A DNA stretch of 64,000 nt, from assembly GCA_017522685.1 (NCBI GenBank), contig JAFWYN010000019.1, forward strand, positions 186,001-250,000. The letters run 5' to 3'. Numbering within the stretch: position 1 is the first letter of the stretch; each line of letters begins with the position of its first letter. This DNA comes from Lachnospiraceae bacterium (GTDB lineage: Bacteria; Bacillota_A; Clostridia; Lachnospirales; Lachnospiraceae). Of this stretch, positions 17,678 through 27,114 are shown in pieces. A program made the position numbers and the translations under genes. Under the pieces are notes generated by a model. It searched no databases. It was given only the letters and a program-made list of their open reading frames with translations, and was not told the origin of the DNA.

Positions 17678-19648
17678 TTAAACTTCTATCGTTAAGTATT
17701 TTACCATAAATTCCTCTTCTGTCAAAATAGGAATTTGTAATTCCTTGGCTTTTTTATTTTTTCCGGAATTGGACATAATATCATTATTGATAAGGCACTG
17801 TGTCTTTGAGGTAACACTTCCTGTCACCTTTCCGCCCTTCTGCTCAATGATTTCCTTCAGTTCATCACGGTTAGCGTAATGATTCAGGCTTCCGGTAATA
17901 CAAAAGCTCATACCGTTTAAGCTCTGCTCCTCTTCATTTACCACTATCTCCTGAAGTTTCAGTTCCGCCATCAGTTTTCGGATTTTCTCCACATTCTCAG
18001 TCCTCTGCATATGGCGAACAAATGCGGTAGCAATTACATCACCAATGCCTTCCACCTCACCAAGCTCTTCTGCTGTAGCACTCATCAGCTTCTCCATTTG
18101 ATAATCAAACTGCTTGCACAATACCTTGGCGGTAGCCACACCGATTCCTGCAATACCCAGTCCGTAAAGCACTCTTGGCAAGGTAGTCTCCCGTGAAGCT
18201 TCAATACTGCTTATCAACTTCTTATAGGACTTTTCACCAAAGCCCTCCATATTTACGATTGCTTCTTCGTAACGGTCCAAATGATACAAATCTGCAAATT
18301 CCTGCAAAAATCCGCTGTCAATAAACTTCTCCAAAGTAGCTTCCGACATACCGTCAATATTCATGGCATCACGGCTGACAAAGAGCGTAAAAGCCTTTAT
18401 ACTCTTGGCATCACAAGCTTCATTGGTACAGTACAAAAACTGTGCCTCATTGACGCTACGGACCTCCGTAGCCCCACCGCACACCGGACAAGTCTTAGGA
18501 ATTTCCAAGGTATCGCTTCCGGTTAGATTTTCCGCAATCTGCGGAATAATCATATTGGCTTTATAAACCGTAATCCTATCACCAAGCCCCAGCTTCAACG
18601 ACTTACACATACTCACATTATGAACGGAAGCACGACTTACGGTGGTTCCCTCCAGCTCCACCGGCTCAAAAATCGCCACCGGATTTATGAGTCCCGTACG
18701 ACTGGCACTCCACTCAATTTCCTTTAATATGGTTTCCTTGATTTCATCCCGCCACTTAAAGGCAATACTATGTCTGGGGAACTTAGCAGTACGGCCCAAT
18801 GCTTCCCCATATGCAATATCCTCAAAGGTCATAACCAGGCCGTCCGAGGGAATATCATAGTCTACAATTCTTTTTTCAAAGGTATCAATAGCCTCTAAAA
18901 TCGTATTCGGGGTCACTTTAATGTAATCCACCACATCAAAGCCCTGTTCCTTCAGAAAAAGGAACTGCTTCTCCCTACTATTTCCGAAATCCACACCCTC
19001 CGCATGTACCAGGGTAAATGCATAAAGCTTTACATTTCTTTCGGCAGTAATCTCATTATTTAACTGTCTTACGGAACCACTGCAAAGGTTTCTGGGATTC
19101 TTATATTTTGCAGTTTCATCAGCAATTTTGGCATTGATTTTCTCGAAATCACTATAAGTAATAACCGCCTCTCCACGCAGAATCAGTTCCCCTTTGTGCG
19201 CAATGCTTAAGGGAAGATTCTTGAAAGTCTTGGCGTTATTCGTAATGACTTCACCCACTTCACCGTTGCCACGGGTAACTGCTTTTTCCAACCGTCCGTC
19301 CCGATAGGTCAGTACAATGGTCAGACCATCCAGCTTCCAGCTAAGAAGTCCTTCTTTGCCCTGCAACCAGTCCCTCAGTTCCTCTCTATCCTTGGTCTTG
19401 CCCAAAGACAGCATGGGATATTCATGGGCTTCTTTCGGCAGTTCATCCACTGCTTCATAACCAACATTAACGGTAGGACTGTTTGCCAGAATCATACCTG
19501 TTTCCTCTTCCAAGGCCACCAGTTCATCATAAAGTTTATCATACTCATAATTGCTCATAATTTCCTTATCCTGAGCATAATACACTCGCGAAGCTTCATT
19601 TAAAAGCTCCACCAGTTCTTTAATTCTTTCCAACTTCTTATCTGCCAT
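17678..19648 (-). CDS. ligA: NAD-dependent DNA ligase, divergent LigA
   Basis: Seals nicks using NAD+. The 656 residues have the LigA order: adenylation domain with the lysine motif KLDG (SWKLDGLTIVLTY, near residue 105), OB fold, a four-cysteine zinc finger (CPVCGG...CTNEAC), helix-hairpin-helix repeats and a C-terminal BRCT domain. Several motifs differ from the norm: RGNG replaces RGDG and GEV replaces GED in the next nucleotidyltransferase motif. It may be a second ligase beside a standard LigA. It overlaps the preceding pseudouridine synthase gene by 11 nt. Confidence 0.92.
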   Translation of the reverse strand: MADKKLERIKELVELLNEASRVYYAQDKEIMSNYEYDKLYDELVALEEETGMILANSPTVNVGYEAVDELPKEAHEYPMLSLGKTKDREELRDWLQGKEGLLSWKLDGLTIVLTYRDGRLEKAVTRGNGEVGEVITNNAKTFKNLPLSIAHKGELILRGEAVITYSDFEKINAKIADETAKYKNPRNLCSGSVRQLNNEITAERNVKLYAFTLVHAEGVDFGNSREKQFLFLKEQGFDVVDYIKVTPNTILEAIDTFEKRIVDYDIPSDGLVMTFEDIAYGEALGRTAKFPRHSIAFKWRDEIKETILKEIEWSASRTGLINPVAIFEPVELEGTTVSRASVHNVSMCKSLKLGLGDRITVYKANMIIPQIAENLTGSDTLEIPKTCPVCGGATEVRSVNEAQFLYCTNEACDAKSIKAFTLFVSRDAMNIDGMSEATLEKFIDSGFLQEFADLYHLDRYEEAIVNMEGFGEKSYKKLISSIEASRETTLPRVLYGLGIAGIGVATAKVLCKQFDYQMEKLMSATAEELGEVEGIGDVIATAFVRHMQRTENVEKIRKLMAELKLQEIVVNEEEQSLNGMSFCITGSLNHYANRDELKEIIEQKGGKVTGSVTSKTQCLINNDIMSNSGKNKKAKELQIPILTEEEFMVKYLTIEV

Positions 19649-20357
19649 TTTCCTCTTCCTTCGCCAGCTGATATAATCTTTCCAACTCTTCCCCGGTTAC
19701 TTTGCGGTAGCTTCCGGGTGTTAATTTGCCCAGTCGGATATTCATTACCCGTTCTCTTTTCAATTGTTTCACTTCATATCCTAAGGTCTGACACATACGT
19801 CTGATTTGACGATTTAGCCCTTGGGTCAAAATGATACGAAAGGTTAATTTCCCGATTCTCTCCACTTTGCAGGGTCTGGTTTGTACCGACAGTTCCTTTA
19901 AATACACCCCTGCTCTCATCTTCTTTAGGAACTCTTCCGTAATCTCTTTATTGACTTTTACCACGTATTCTTTTTCATGTCCGTTGGCACCACGCATCAT
20001 GGCATCAATCAACTTCCCGTCATTGGTCAGGAGTAACAGTCCTTCTGACTCTTTATCCAATCGTCCTGCATACGTCACTCTGACAGGATACTTAATATAA
20101 TCATTGATGATTTTTTCCGCATGCTTATCTTTTTCCGAACAGGTAACACCCACCGGTTTATAAAAAGCCAAAACCACGGTTGTGGCTTTGCCGGTTAACG
20201 TTTTACCATTCACCGTCACCTTATCGGATTCAGACACCTGACATCCCATACCTGCCACCGTACCATTCACCTGCACACGGCCCTCTTCTATGAGTCTGTC
20301 CGCTTCTCTGCGGGAACATACTCCGCAATCTGCCAGATATTTATTCAGTCTCGTCAC
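19638..20357 (-). CDS. RsuA/RluB/RluF-family rRNA pseudouridine synthase
   Basis: Isomerises a uridine in ribosomal RNA. The 239 residues start with an S4 RNA-binding domain (RLNKYLADCGVCSRREADRLI) followed by the synthase domain with the catalytic aspartate motif GRLDKESEGLLLLTNDG, and the C-terminal GLNRQIRRMCQTLGYEVKQLKR. Motifs fit the RluF/RluB group; the exact target position cannot be read from the sequence. It starts directly after the RNase HI stop and overlaps ligA, so it is translationally coupled on both sides. Confidence 0.9.
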   Translation of the reverse strand: MTRLNKYLADCGVCSRREADRLIEEGRVQVNGTVAGMGCQVSESDKVTVNGKTLTGKATTVVLAFYKPVGVTCSEKDKHAEKIINDYIKYPVRVTYAGRLDKESEGLLLLTNDGKLIDAMMRGANGHEKEYVVKVNKEITEEFLKKMRAGVYLKELSVQTRPCKVERIGKLTFRIILTQGLNRQIRRMCQTLGYEVKQLKRERVMNIRLGKLTPGSYRKVTGEELERLYQLAKEEENGR

Positions 20358-21026
20358 TTAGATTGCCTCCATTTCATCCGCAAACCTTGCTTCCGGAATT
20401 CTCTCCGCCTCAAGCAATGCAGATTTGGCCAATTCATCTGCCATCTCATTAAAATATACATTGGTATGAGCCGCCACCTTGGTAAAGGAAATAGCGATTT
20501 TACCGCCCCAATTGCGCATGGCTTCCGCATATTTCTGTGTCAATTCCGTCTTGCTCTTCCAAGCACCGGTCACCCATTTTTCCACACCTTCATAGTCATA
20601 ACGGATTTCAATCTTACGGAATCCGTTCTTCAAGGCCCATTTTACTGCAAACATGGCACCCAGCATTTCTCCTGTCACGTTACGAAGCTTGGCGGAATCC
20701 GGATTATTACCGCTTCCCTTCTCCGTCAAAATACGCTTGTCCGGCAGTAAGAATACACAACCAAAGGCATATTTCAGCAGAGAATGCTCATAGCTTCCGT
20801 CCACATAGGTCACTAAAGTATTTGTTTCTTTCGGGAATTCATCGGGTACCGCTTCATCCATATCAGGCACTGCCATACCCAAATAAGCACACGCTTCTTC
20901 CTTGGTCTTAAAACTCTTATATTCCGCTCCCGAATATCCGTCCACTGCCGCCTTACATTCGTCCCAGCTTTCAAATAATCCTGTTACAAGGCCCTTTTTT
21001 ACTGCATATATCTTCTTTGCTGCCAT
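20358..21026 (-). CDS. rnhA: ribonuclease HI with N-terminal viroplasmin domain
   Basis: Cleaves RNA in RNA-DNA hybrids. The first 50 residues (YAVKKGLVTGLFESWDECKAAV...YKSF) form the hybrid-binding module seen in eukaryotic RNase H1 and caulimovirus viroplasmin. Residues 70-210 are the RNase H fold with the acidic set D (YVDGSY), E (GEMLGAM), D (RYDYEG) and D (NEMADELA). At 222 residues the architecture is common in Clostridia. It lies 11 nt after the DHH gene. Confidence 0.93.
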   Translation of the reverse strand: MAAKKIYAVKKGLVTGLFESWDECKAAVDGYSGAEYKSFKTKEEACAYLGMAVPDMDEAVPDEFPKETNTLVTYVDGSYEHSLLKYAFGCVFLLPDKRILTEKGSGNNPDSAKLRNVTGEMLGAMFAVKWALKNGFRKIEIRYDYEGVEKWVTGAWKSKTELTQKYAEAMRNWGGKIAISFTKVAAHTNVYFNEMADELAKSALLEAERIPEARFADEMEAI

Positions 21027-21037
21027 ATTTCAATCCC

Positions 21038-22603
21038 TTATTTTACTAGATAATAGCTTTCAAACAAATCCTTCTTAATGATACTCATATCTTCCGGATT
21101 CTCCGCTCTGATTACCAGATAATCACCTGTTTTTCCCATCAAATAATTATCTTCTCCTGTCAGAGTAAAGAGTTTTGTCTTCTGGGTTAACTGTCTTGCC
21201 ATCACATGCTCTTCCTGTTTACTGATACACACACGCGCCTGATTTAACAAAGGAACAATCCGATTATCCTTCTTATTTTTTATGGTAGGTGCATATTCCA
21301 CATCATCCAAACAGAAAGATTCCTGCAAGGTCAAATACTGGGAATTAAAGTCACTACCTTTCATAACCGTAATCTGACCATCCACACCAATCAATAATAC
21401 CAGTCCCGGTTCCACCGTCAATTCCATATCCCCCTTCATGGTACGAATCAACAGACTGTCACCCACCCCATACATGGTATCCAACTGCAGGAAACCAAGC
21501 TCCTGAGGCTTTTGTACATATTCTGCCAAATCATCCTCTCTCCAATTATAGTTGTCAAAATAGATGATTTCTGTATTATCGTAGTATTCCCTCATTCGGG
21601 TTTCCAGGAAAAACTTTATGGCAGATATGGTGGGGCGATTACTGGTACCGTCATCCAATACTTCCATACGCGGCGTGAGACCGGTTTCCTCACAGTATTT
21701 TAAATACTCTCTGGTCAATAAATCCAGATTTATTCTACCGCCGGCTTTCACAAAATGACCACCGCCGGAACCGATTCCTTCACAGATTGCCTGTGCCATT
21801 TCACTGGCCTTTACCTCACGGATACAGCTTCTGACAGATATTTTTACACCCACTTCTGTTACACAGAATACCAGACAATTATCTACAGAATCCACAGCCA
21901 GCACCAAATCGCTGATAATACCCAATATATTAGGGTCACATGCATTAGCCTTTACCACTGCAAAACGATAGTCTTCATTATAATCACTTCGAAGCAATGC
22001 CGCACCGGCGATATCCAATTCCTCCAAGGACAAATTGGAATTACGGAATCTGGTAATGGCCGCCACATTAAACTCTGCTTCATCACGCAAGTCCATATCC
22101 AAAGGATGGGAAATCTCCACCAATTCATTGGTATCCGTATATAAGCCGTAATACATGGCTGTAGCCAGGTTTTTATTGGCATTGACATCATAACCTTCCT
22201 GCTTCAACATCTCCCATAGCAAGGTGGAGCAAGAGCCCAGATTGCTTCTTACTTCCGACAGTTCCGGAAGGGTGCCGTTAACTCTGTGATGGTCGATGAC
22301 AGCAATGTTTCTGGCAGGAAAATGAGTCACATTTCCCTCCCCGTATCGACAATCCACTGTCACCAACAATTCCGGCGCCTCCATGGAATCACAATACTTA
22401 ATGGGAATCTGCAACATCTGAATCATTAACATCAGATTGCTTTTACGAATTCTGCCATTACCTCCATATATAAGCGAAACCTTTTTTCCATGATCTAACA
22501 AATAACAATACAAAGCATATCCGCTTCCTATTGCATCTGCATCCGGATTATCATGGCACTGTACCACTATTTCATCAAATTTTAACAGCTCACGCAATCT
22601 CAT
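21038..22603 (-). CDS. DHH-family phosphoesterase with C-terminal extension
   Basis: The first 320 residues are a DHH/DHHA1 phosphoesterase: CHDNPDADAIGSG (near 17), VDCRYGEG, IDHHRVNG (near 107), TDTNEL and GSGGGHFVKAGGR (near 280). The remaining 200 residues show no family I recognise. This is distinct from nrnA at 6397-7371 and longer by about 200 residues. The substrate is probably an oligonucleotide or cyclic dinucleotide product, but this is inference. It heads the rnhA-ligA-metA operon and has its own putative promoter. Confidence 0.82.
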   Translation of the reverse strand: MRLRELLKFDEIVVQCHDNPDADAIGSGYALYCYLLDHGKKVSLIYGGNGRIRKSNLMLMIQMLQIPIKYCDSMEAPELLVTVDCRYGEGNVTHFPARNIAVIDHHRVNGTLPELSEVRSNLGSCSTLLWEMLKQEGYDVNANKNLATAMYYGLYTDTNELVEISHPLDMDLRDEAEFNVAAITRFRNSNLSLEELDIAGAALLRSDYNEDYRFAVVKANACDPNILGIISDLVLAVDSVDNCLVFCVTEVGVKISVRSCIREVKASEMAQAICEGIGSGGGHFVKAGGRINLDLLTREYLKYCEETGLTPRMEVLDDGTSNRPTISAIKFFLETRMREYYDNTEIIYFDNYNWREDDLAEYVQKPQELGFLQLDTMYGVGDSLLIRTMKGDMELTVEPGLVLLIGVDGQITVMKGSDFNSQYLTLQESFCLDDVEYAPTIKNKKDNRIVPLLNQARVCISKQEEHVMARQLTQKTKLFTLTGEDNYLMGKTGDYLVIRAENPEDMSIIKKDLFESYYLVK

Positions 22604-22648
22604 AAACAGTCACCTCTCGCAGGCATTTTTACATAAATATACAGGGTA

Positions 22649-22677
22649 ATTTTATCACAAAATCATGGTAATAACAA
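22649..22677 (-). promoter_or_regulatory. putative promoter of the DHH-rnhA-ligA-metA operon
   Basis: TTGTTA (22672-22677), 17 nt, TAAAAT (22649-22654) on the minus strand, 45 nt before the DHH start codon. Confidence 0.5.
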
Positions 22678-22683
22678 CCATAG

Positions 22684-22723
22684 AAAAAGTCTTCCTTTAG
22701 TTTTTTCCAAAGAAAGACTTTTT
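22684..22723 (-). terminator. terminator after the GT39-like gene
   Basis: A 10-bp AAAAAGTCTT/AAGACTTTTT stem (22684-22693 with 22714-22723), with part of the loop also pairing, 3 nt after the stop codon. It separates this gene from the DHH operon. Confidence 0.75.
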
Positions 22724-22726
22724 ACC

Positions 22727-24439
22727 TTAATTTCGTCCACACAAATATACTTTATCTTTATGTGCACCTTCTTCTATCAAAATTTCTTTAATGTTCCAAT
22801 CGTATTGATTTAGTATCTCCTCTACCTGTTCCTGAGATACAGTATTCTTTACTACCATGACGAATTCTGTATTATAAAGGACAGATGCCATATCTTTTCT
22901 GTTTTTCAGTTCTTCCGGAGTCACCAGTAAAGTTTTTTCATAATTTGTAAACTCCATCAGGTTGTCGTAGTAACCGGAACCTTCGTACAAACAGATACAA
23001 CTCTTTTCTTTGTACTCTTTTGCCACAGCCACCTGCTCCTGATAACCTCTATACAAATAGCTACCGTCATACGTTAACAGTTGTATCAGGCAATAGCAAG
23101 CCAGCAGACATCCCACAACTGTCCGTATCGTTTTACCTGCAGATGGTGATTTTACCGATAACGCAAAGACCAACCAACTAATGACAAAGGGAAATATTGC
23201 CATCACATAGCGATCCACATACATTGGAGACATTTTCGTCGCCAACAAAAAATACACAAGAACCGGTACAAAATACAACAAAATCTCTGTTCGATACGCT
23301 TTATGCTTGATAAACATAAAAATCAATACAATAAGGGAAGCCACTACAAAAATCAAGCCTATCAGCCAATTACCGAAGCACCTGTCTAATAGTATTCTTC
23401 CGAAAGTCGCCAATCTTTGTATATAATCCCTGATACCGCCTCGTAAATTGCCAAGTGCTTCTACCCCTCTGGAACTGGAGAACACATCAGATATGGCAAA
23501 GGGGAATCCAGCTACACCGATAATAGCCGCAATTACCATGGTTCGAATATAGATAATTAACTCCCTGACTCTCTTGTGTCTCCACAATGCCAATACCACC
23601 AGTAGGCTAATTGCTATACAGTAAAACAGGAAAAAGTACTGAGTCCAAAAGCCCATAACCGTAACGAATATGAGCAGCTTATTCTTTTTATCAAAGTTCT
23701 TTCCCCACCATTTATTCATATGGAGATAAAAGGTCAGCAAACAAAGGAAAGTCAAAACGGCATACATTCTGATTAACAGCATGGTAGCTACTGATGCTTG
23801 GGAACACCCGTAAAATATCGCCGCCACCACCCCCAGCCGCATTCCTTTTCTGTCAGAAGTTATCCCGTACCTATCCAACAGCATGCCGCATTTCATGAGA
23901 ATAACTGCACAACCTATTATCATGAAAATATTGATTACGCATCCCATAACAGGATGGATCTTGCCCACAAACAAAGACGATATGGTATGCAATAGCATAA
24001 AGTGTACGGGAGGATGATTATCATCCTTCACATTAAAATATACGGAAAGGTAATTAAAGTTGTCCGTACCATCCGTAGTCAGATAATCCCGAAATTGCGC
24101 GCTACTTATCCAAACCGGTTCTTCATATACATCTGCTTTATAACTGAGCATCTTGCTATTTCCGCGATTCTTCACCACGTCCATTATGGTATTACTGATA
24201 TTCCCCAGTTTTTCGCCCAGGGAATCTGCCTCTATTTCTTCCTGTACAAACTTAGCAAGCCGTCCTACCGGTTGAGTCGGTACAATCCAGGGATTATACT
24301 CTGCATTCGCCATTTCAAAGCTTATTAGTTCATCCATGTGATATCCTTCTTTTTGGAATGCAAACACCAATTGAATCACCAGGATACCTATTATAATCAA
24401 CAATTGCCATCTATACTTTTTTACCAACTGAAACATCAT
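22727..24439 (-). CDS. multispan membrane protein, GT39/PMT-like glycosyltransferase
   Basis: 570 residues with one N-terminal transmembrane helix, an extracytoplasmic acidic motif (YHMDELISFEMANAEYNPW, near residue 35), the conserved-looking DDNHPPVHFMLLHTISS (near 137) and about ten further hydrophobic helices, ending in a soluble tail. The early Asp-Glu pair followed by a multispan body is the pattern of dolichyl- or undecaprenyl-phosphate-sugar mannosyltransferase-like enzymes, which move sugars from a lipid carrier outside the membrane. Acceptor and sugar are unknown. It is monocistronic, flanked by terminators. Confidence 0.7.
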   Translation of the reverse strand: MMFQLVKKYRWQLLIIIGILVIQLVFAFQKEGYHMDELISFEMANAEYNPWIVPTQPVGRLAKFVQEEIEADSLGEKLGNISNTIMDVVKNRGNSKMLSYKADVYEEPVWISSAQFRDYLTTDGTDNFNYLSVYFNVKDDNHPPVHFMLLHTISSLFVGKIHPVMGCVINIFMIIGCAVILMKCGMLLDRYGITSDRKGMRLGVVAAIFYGCSQASVATMLLIRMYAVLTFLCLLTFYLHMNKWWGKNFDKKNKLLIFVTVMGFWTQYFFLFYCIAISLLVVLALWRHKRVRELIIYIRTMVIAAIIGVAGFPFAISDVFSSSRGVEALGNLRGGIRDYIQRLATFGRILLDRCFGNWLIGLIFVVASLIVLIFMFIKHKAYRTEILLYFVPVLVYFLLATKMSPMYVDRYVMAIFPFVISWLVFALSVKSPSAGKTIRTVVGCLLACYCLIQLLTYDGSYLYRGYQEQVAVAKEYKEKSCICLYEGSGYYDNLMEFTNYEKTLLVTPEELKNRKDMASVLYNTEFVMVVKNTVSQEQVEEILNQYDWNIKEILIEEGAHKDKVYLCGRN

Positions 24440-24525
24440 ATCTTACCTCTCTCAAATATGATACATCTATGGTATATGTTACCGATTTTACTGTCTTTCG
24501 TCAAGCATAACCGATTCCTTATATT

Positions 24526-24563
24526 ACAAAAAAGCGTTGCTCCATATATCTATGGAACAACGC
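24526..24563 (-). terminator. terminator after the dynamin-like gene
   Basis: A 13-bp stem (24534-24546 with 24551-24563) with one position that is G-U on the minus-strand RNA, followed by six T residues. It starts 6 nt after the stop codon. Confidence 0.9.
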
Positions 24564-24569
24564 CGGTTT

Positions 24570-27083
24570 TTAAATACTTCCCCAAATCTTTTGATTCAGT
24601 TCTTCATCACGCTTTGCTACCAAATCCAACACAGCTTTCGCTTTTGCCTGCTTGGTAATCGCTTCCTTCTCATCATTGATAAGGTATTCCAAATTGCTGG
24701 AAATCATATCAATGTTTTCCTTGAATTCACGAATCAATTCTGTTGTCTTCGCTTTCGCCACTTCCATGATTTCTGCAATATATGATTCATACTGCATCTT
24801 GGTAGTGGTTTCAAACATTTCGCAAATATCATTCTTGTAGGACTTCTTATCATTAGTAGAGAAGATAAAGATTGCTTTCTGCTTGTTAATATACTCATCC
24901 ATCTTCAATGCACGCAAGGTGGAAGGCGGAACCTGTGTATCCGCAACGTTGGCAATTCTCTTTACCAAACCTTCATCAATACCCTTGTAACCGGTAATCT
25001 TCTTTACCAATAATGAACGAAGCTCTTCAATCTGCTTTCTTAAGATTCTTTCACGATTTTCCTTGTAGTAATCATCGATTTCAAGCAAATAGCGGTTTAA
25101 TTCACTACAAATGATATTATTCTTTTCTTCAAATACTTCCGGTCTGATTGCAATCCACTTCATCTTGTCTGCGATCTTCTCAGCCTGTTCTTTTCTGCTC
25201 TGAATAATAGAATTCAAAGTAGCAATCTCTTCAAACTTAACCGGCAATTCCTCAGGACCACAGGTAAACATATATCCTGCATAGGTCGCATCAATATCCT
25301 TCACCATAGTTGTCTTCATGGTTTGAATATTCTCGGAAATCTGCTGCTTAGACAATCTCGCCTGTGCTTCGATAGCTTCGTAGTCATCCTTAATGAAGTT
25401 GACTACGCTGGAAATACCATCGTACAATCCCTTTGCCTTTACTGCCAGTGCATACTTCTTTGCATATTTAACAATCTCACGCTCTACGGCATACATACCG
25501 GAGTTAACGAAGATACGCTGCAAAATAGGCGCCAAACTCTTATCATCTGCCTCATCGCAAATCTTTAACTCTGCCATACAGTCAGCAATCATCTGCTTGG
25601 TTTCGTTGTCTGCATCTGCCATCTTATTCAGCTTAAAGAACATACCGGTATCAATTTCGGCATCATCATTCTTAATCAATAAGGGGTCAGAAACATGTAC
25701 GTTATTGATTTCATTTCTATGATTTGCCAGCCACAAACGTTCATCTTCTGTATCTACATTATTCTTAATCGCCTTTGCGATATAAGCTGCCTTTGCAGAT
25801 ACGAAGAACAATCTTTCGTTTGCCAAATCAATACACTCGTTCTTTTCATTATAAATCTTGTCCGTTTCCTTTAAGGAAATCTCCACCTTTTTGTCCTTCA
25901 GGTTGCTTAAATCTGCAAGACTTCTGGTATCTGCCTGATTGATAATATGTAAGGAACGACTTAAATCGATATGTACTTTATCCTTTGTCTCGGCACTCTC
26001 TCTGGAAGAGTTAATCAACTTATACAGAATAGAGTTTCCGGTACCCTCCATCTTGGTAGGTTCATAAAGAATCACCAGGATAGAGTTGGTCTGCTGCTGA
26101 AGTGCCTTACGCAATACCATTAAATGCTCGTTGGAATTACTGTCCGTACCAGGTGTATCATAGAAAGTAAAGCTGATATTAGGATCCAGCATAATAGGGA
26201 AATGTACCTCTATAATACCGTCTATATACTCCTCGCATTCCTCTGAAGGCATGTTGGGTATGTTATTCAAACACTTCAATATCTGGCAAAGCTGTTCATG
26301 CTGTAAGAGATGGAACACTACTGCCGAATTAATCTCATTCTGTACCAATTTCTTGGTAAACTCACATTCATCGGTTGCTGAGAAAACAAAACTCTGCTTC
26401 TCTTCTGACCATACAATGCTTACATTAACACCTTCGTTAATGTCTTTTTTCTTAACCGTAAACATTACTGCCGGATTATCGTCGCTCTGAATACGGAACA
26501 TTTTTGCTGTTTCCGAATTAATGCTTTCAGGCAAAATTCTCTTACCGATCAATGTATTAATAAATGTAGATTTACCGGAACTGTATGTACCTACCAAACA
26601 TAGATTGATATCACTCTCACTCAGCTTTTTACGCTTTGTTTCGAACACTTCCTTACGTGACTGGAAATGTACCTGAATGTCTGAGTCTTTTAATTCAGTC
26701 TCAAATAACGCTATGGTTTCGTCACAGAATTCATTAATCTGCTTGAAAATTACATCTACAGCAGGTAATTCAATAAAATCCTTTATGAATACTCTATCTT
26801 CACCTACTGATTTATTATACTCAGCAATCTTCTCAATAAAGTCTTCATAATCTACTTTGGTTCCTTTAAACACCAAATTAATCTTATCATGTGAAAACTG
26901 CTCCCATATATCATCAAAAAACTGATTACCCTGATTCTGCAGTAAAAACTCACCATTCTCCGGCGAATACTGACTTAAATTAGGGCACATTTTATACGGG
27001 ATATCTAAAAATTCACCTTTAACCTTAGCCAAAAAGCGAATTTCTTTCTTCACAGGATGATACATTATCATCAATTCTTTCAT
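24570..27083 (-). CDS. dynamin-like large GTPase
   Basis: A GTPase of 837 residues from the ATG at 27083 (GGAGG eight nt upstream). After an unassigned N-terminal module of about 110 residues and a helix comes the G domain: P-loop GTYSSGKST near residue 167, DTPGTDSNS (G3) and INQADTRS (G4-like). Most of the second half is long helices with charged heptad patterns, as in bacterial dynamin-like proteins that reshape or protect membranes. No clear transmembrane helix is seen. It is 31 nt downstream of the SHOCT-repeat gene and likely in one transcript with it. The process it serves is unknown. Confidence 0.85.
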   Translation of the reverse strand: MKELMIMYHPVKKEIRFLAKVKGEFLDIPYKMCPNLSQYSPENGEFLLQNQGNQFFDDIWEQFSHDKINLVFKGTKVDYEDFIEKIAEYNKSVGEDRVFIKDFIELPAVDVIFKQINEFCDETIALFETELKDSDIQVHFQSRKEVFETKRKKLSESDINLCLVGTYSSGKSTFINTLIGKRILPESINSETAKMFRIQSDDNPAVMFTVKKKDINEGVNVSIVWSEEKQSFVFSATDECEFTKKLVQNEINSAVVFHLLQHEQLCQILKCLNNIPNMPSEECEEYIDGIIEVHFPIMLDPNISFTFYDTPGTDSNSNEHLMVLRKALQQQTNSILVILYEPTKMEGTGNSILYKLINSSRESAETKDKVHIDLSRSLHIINQADTRSLADLSNLKDKKVEISLKETDKIYNEKNECIDLANERLFFVSAKAAYIAKAIKNNVDTEDERLWLANHRNEINNVHVSDPLLIKNDDAEIDTGMFFKLNKMADADNETKQMIADCMAELKICDEADDKSLAPILQRIFVNSGMYAVEREIVKYAKKYALAVKAKGLYDGISSVVNFIKDDYEAIEAQARLSKQQISENIQTMKTTMVKDIDATYAGYMFTCGPEELPVKFEEIATLNSIIQSRKEQAEKIADKMKWIAIRPEVFEEKNNIICSELNRYLLEIDDYYKENRERILRKQIEELRSLLVKKITGYKGIDEGLVKRIANVADTQVPPSTLRALKMDEYINKQKAIFIFSTNDKKSYKNDICEMFETTTKMQYESYIAEIMEVAKAKTTELIREFKENIDMISSNLEYLINDEKEAITKQAKAKAVLDLVAKRDEELNQKIWGSI

Positions 27084-27114
27084 GATGCTTCCCTCCAATA
27101 GTCATTCTCATCAC

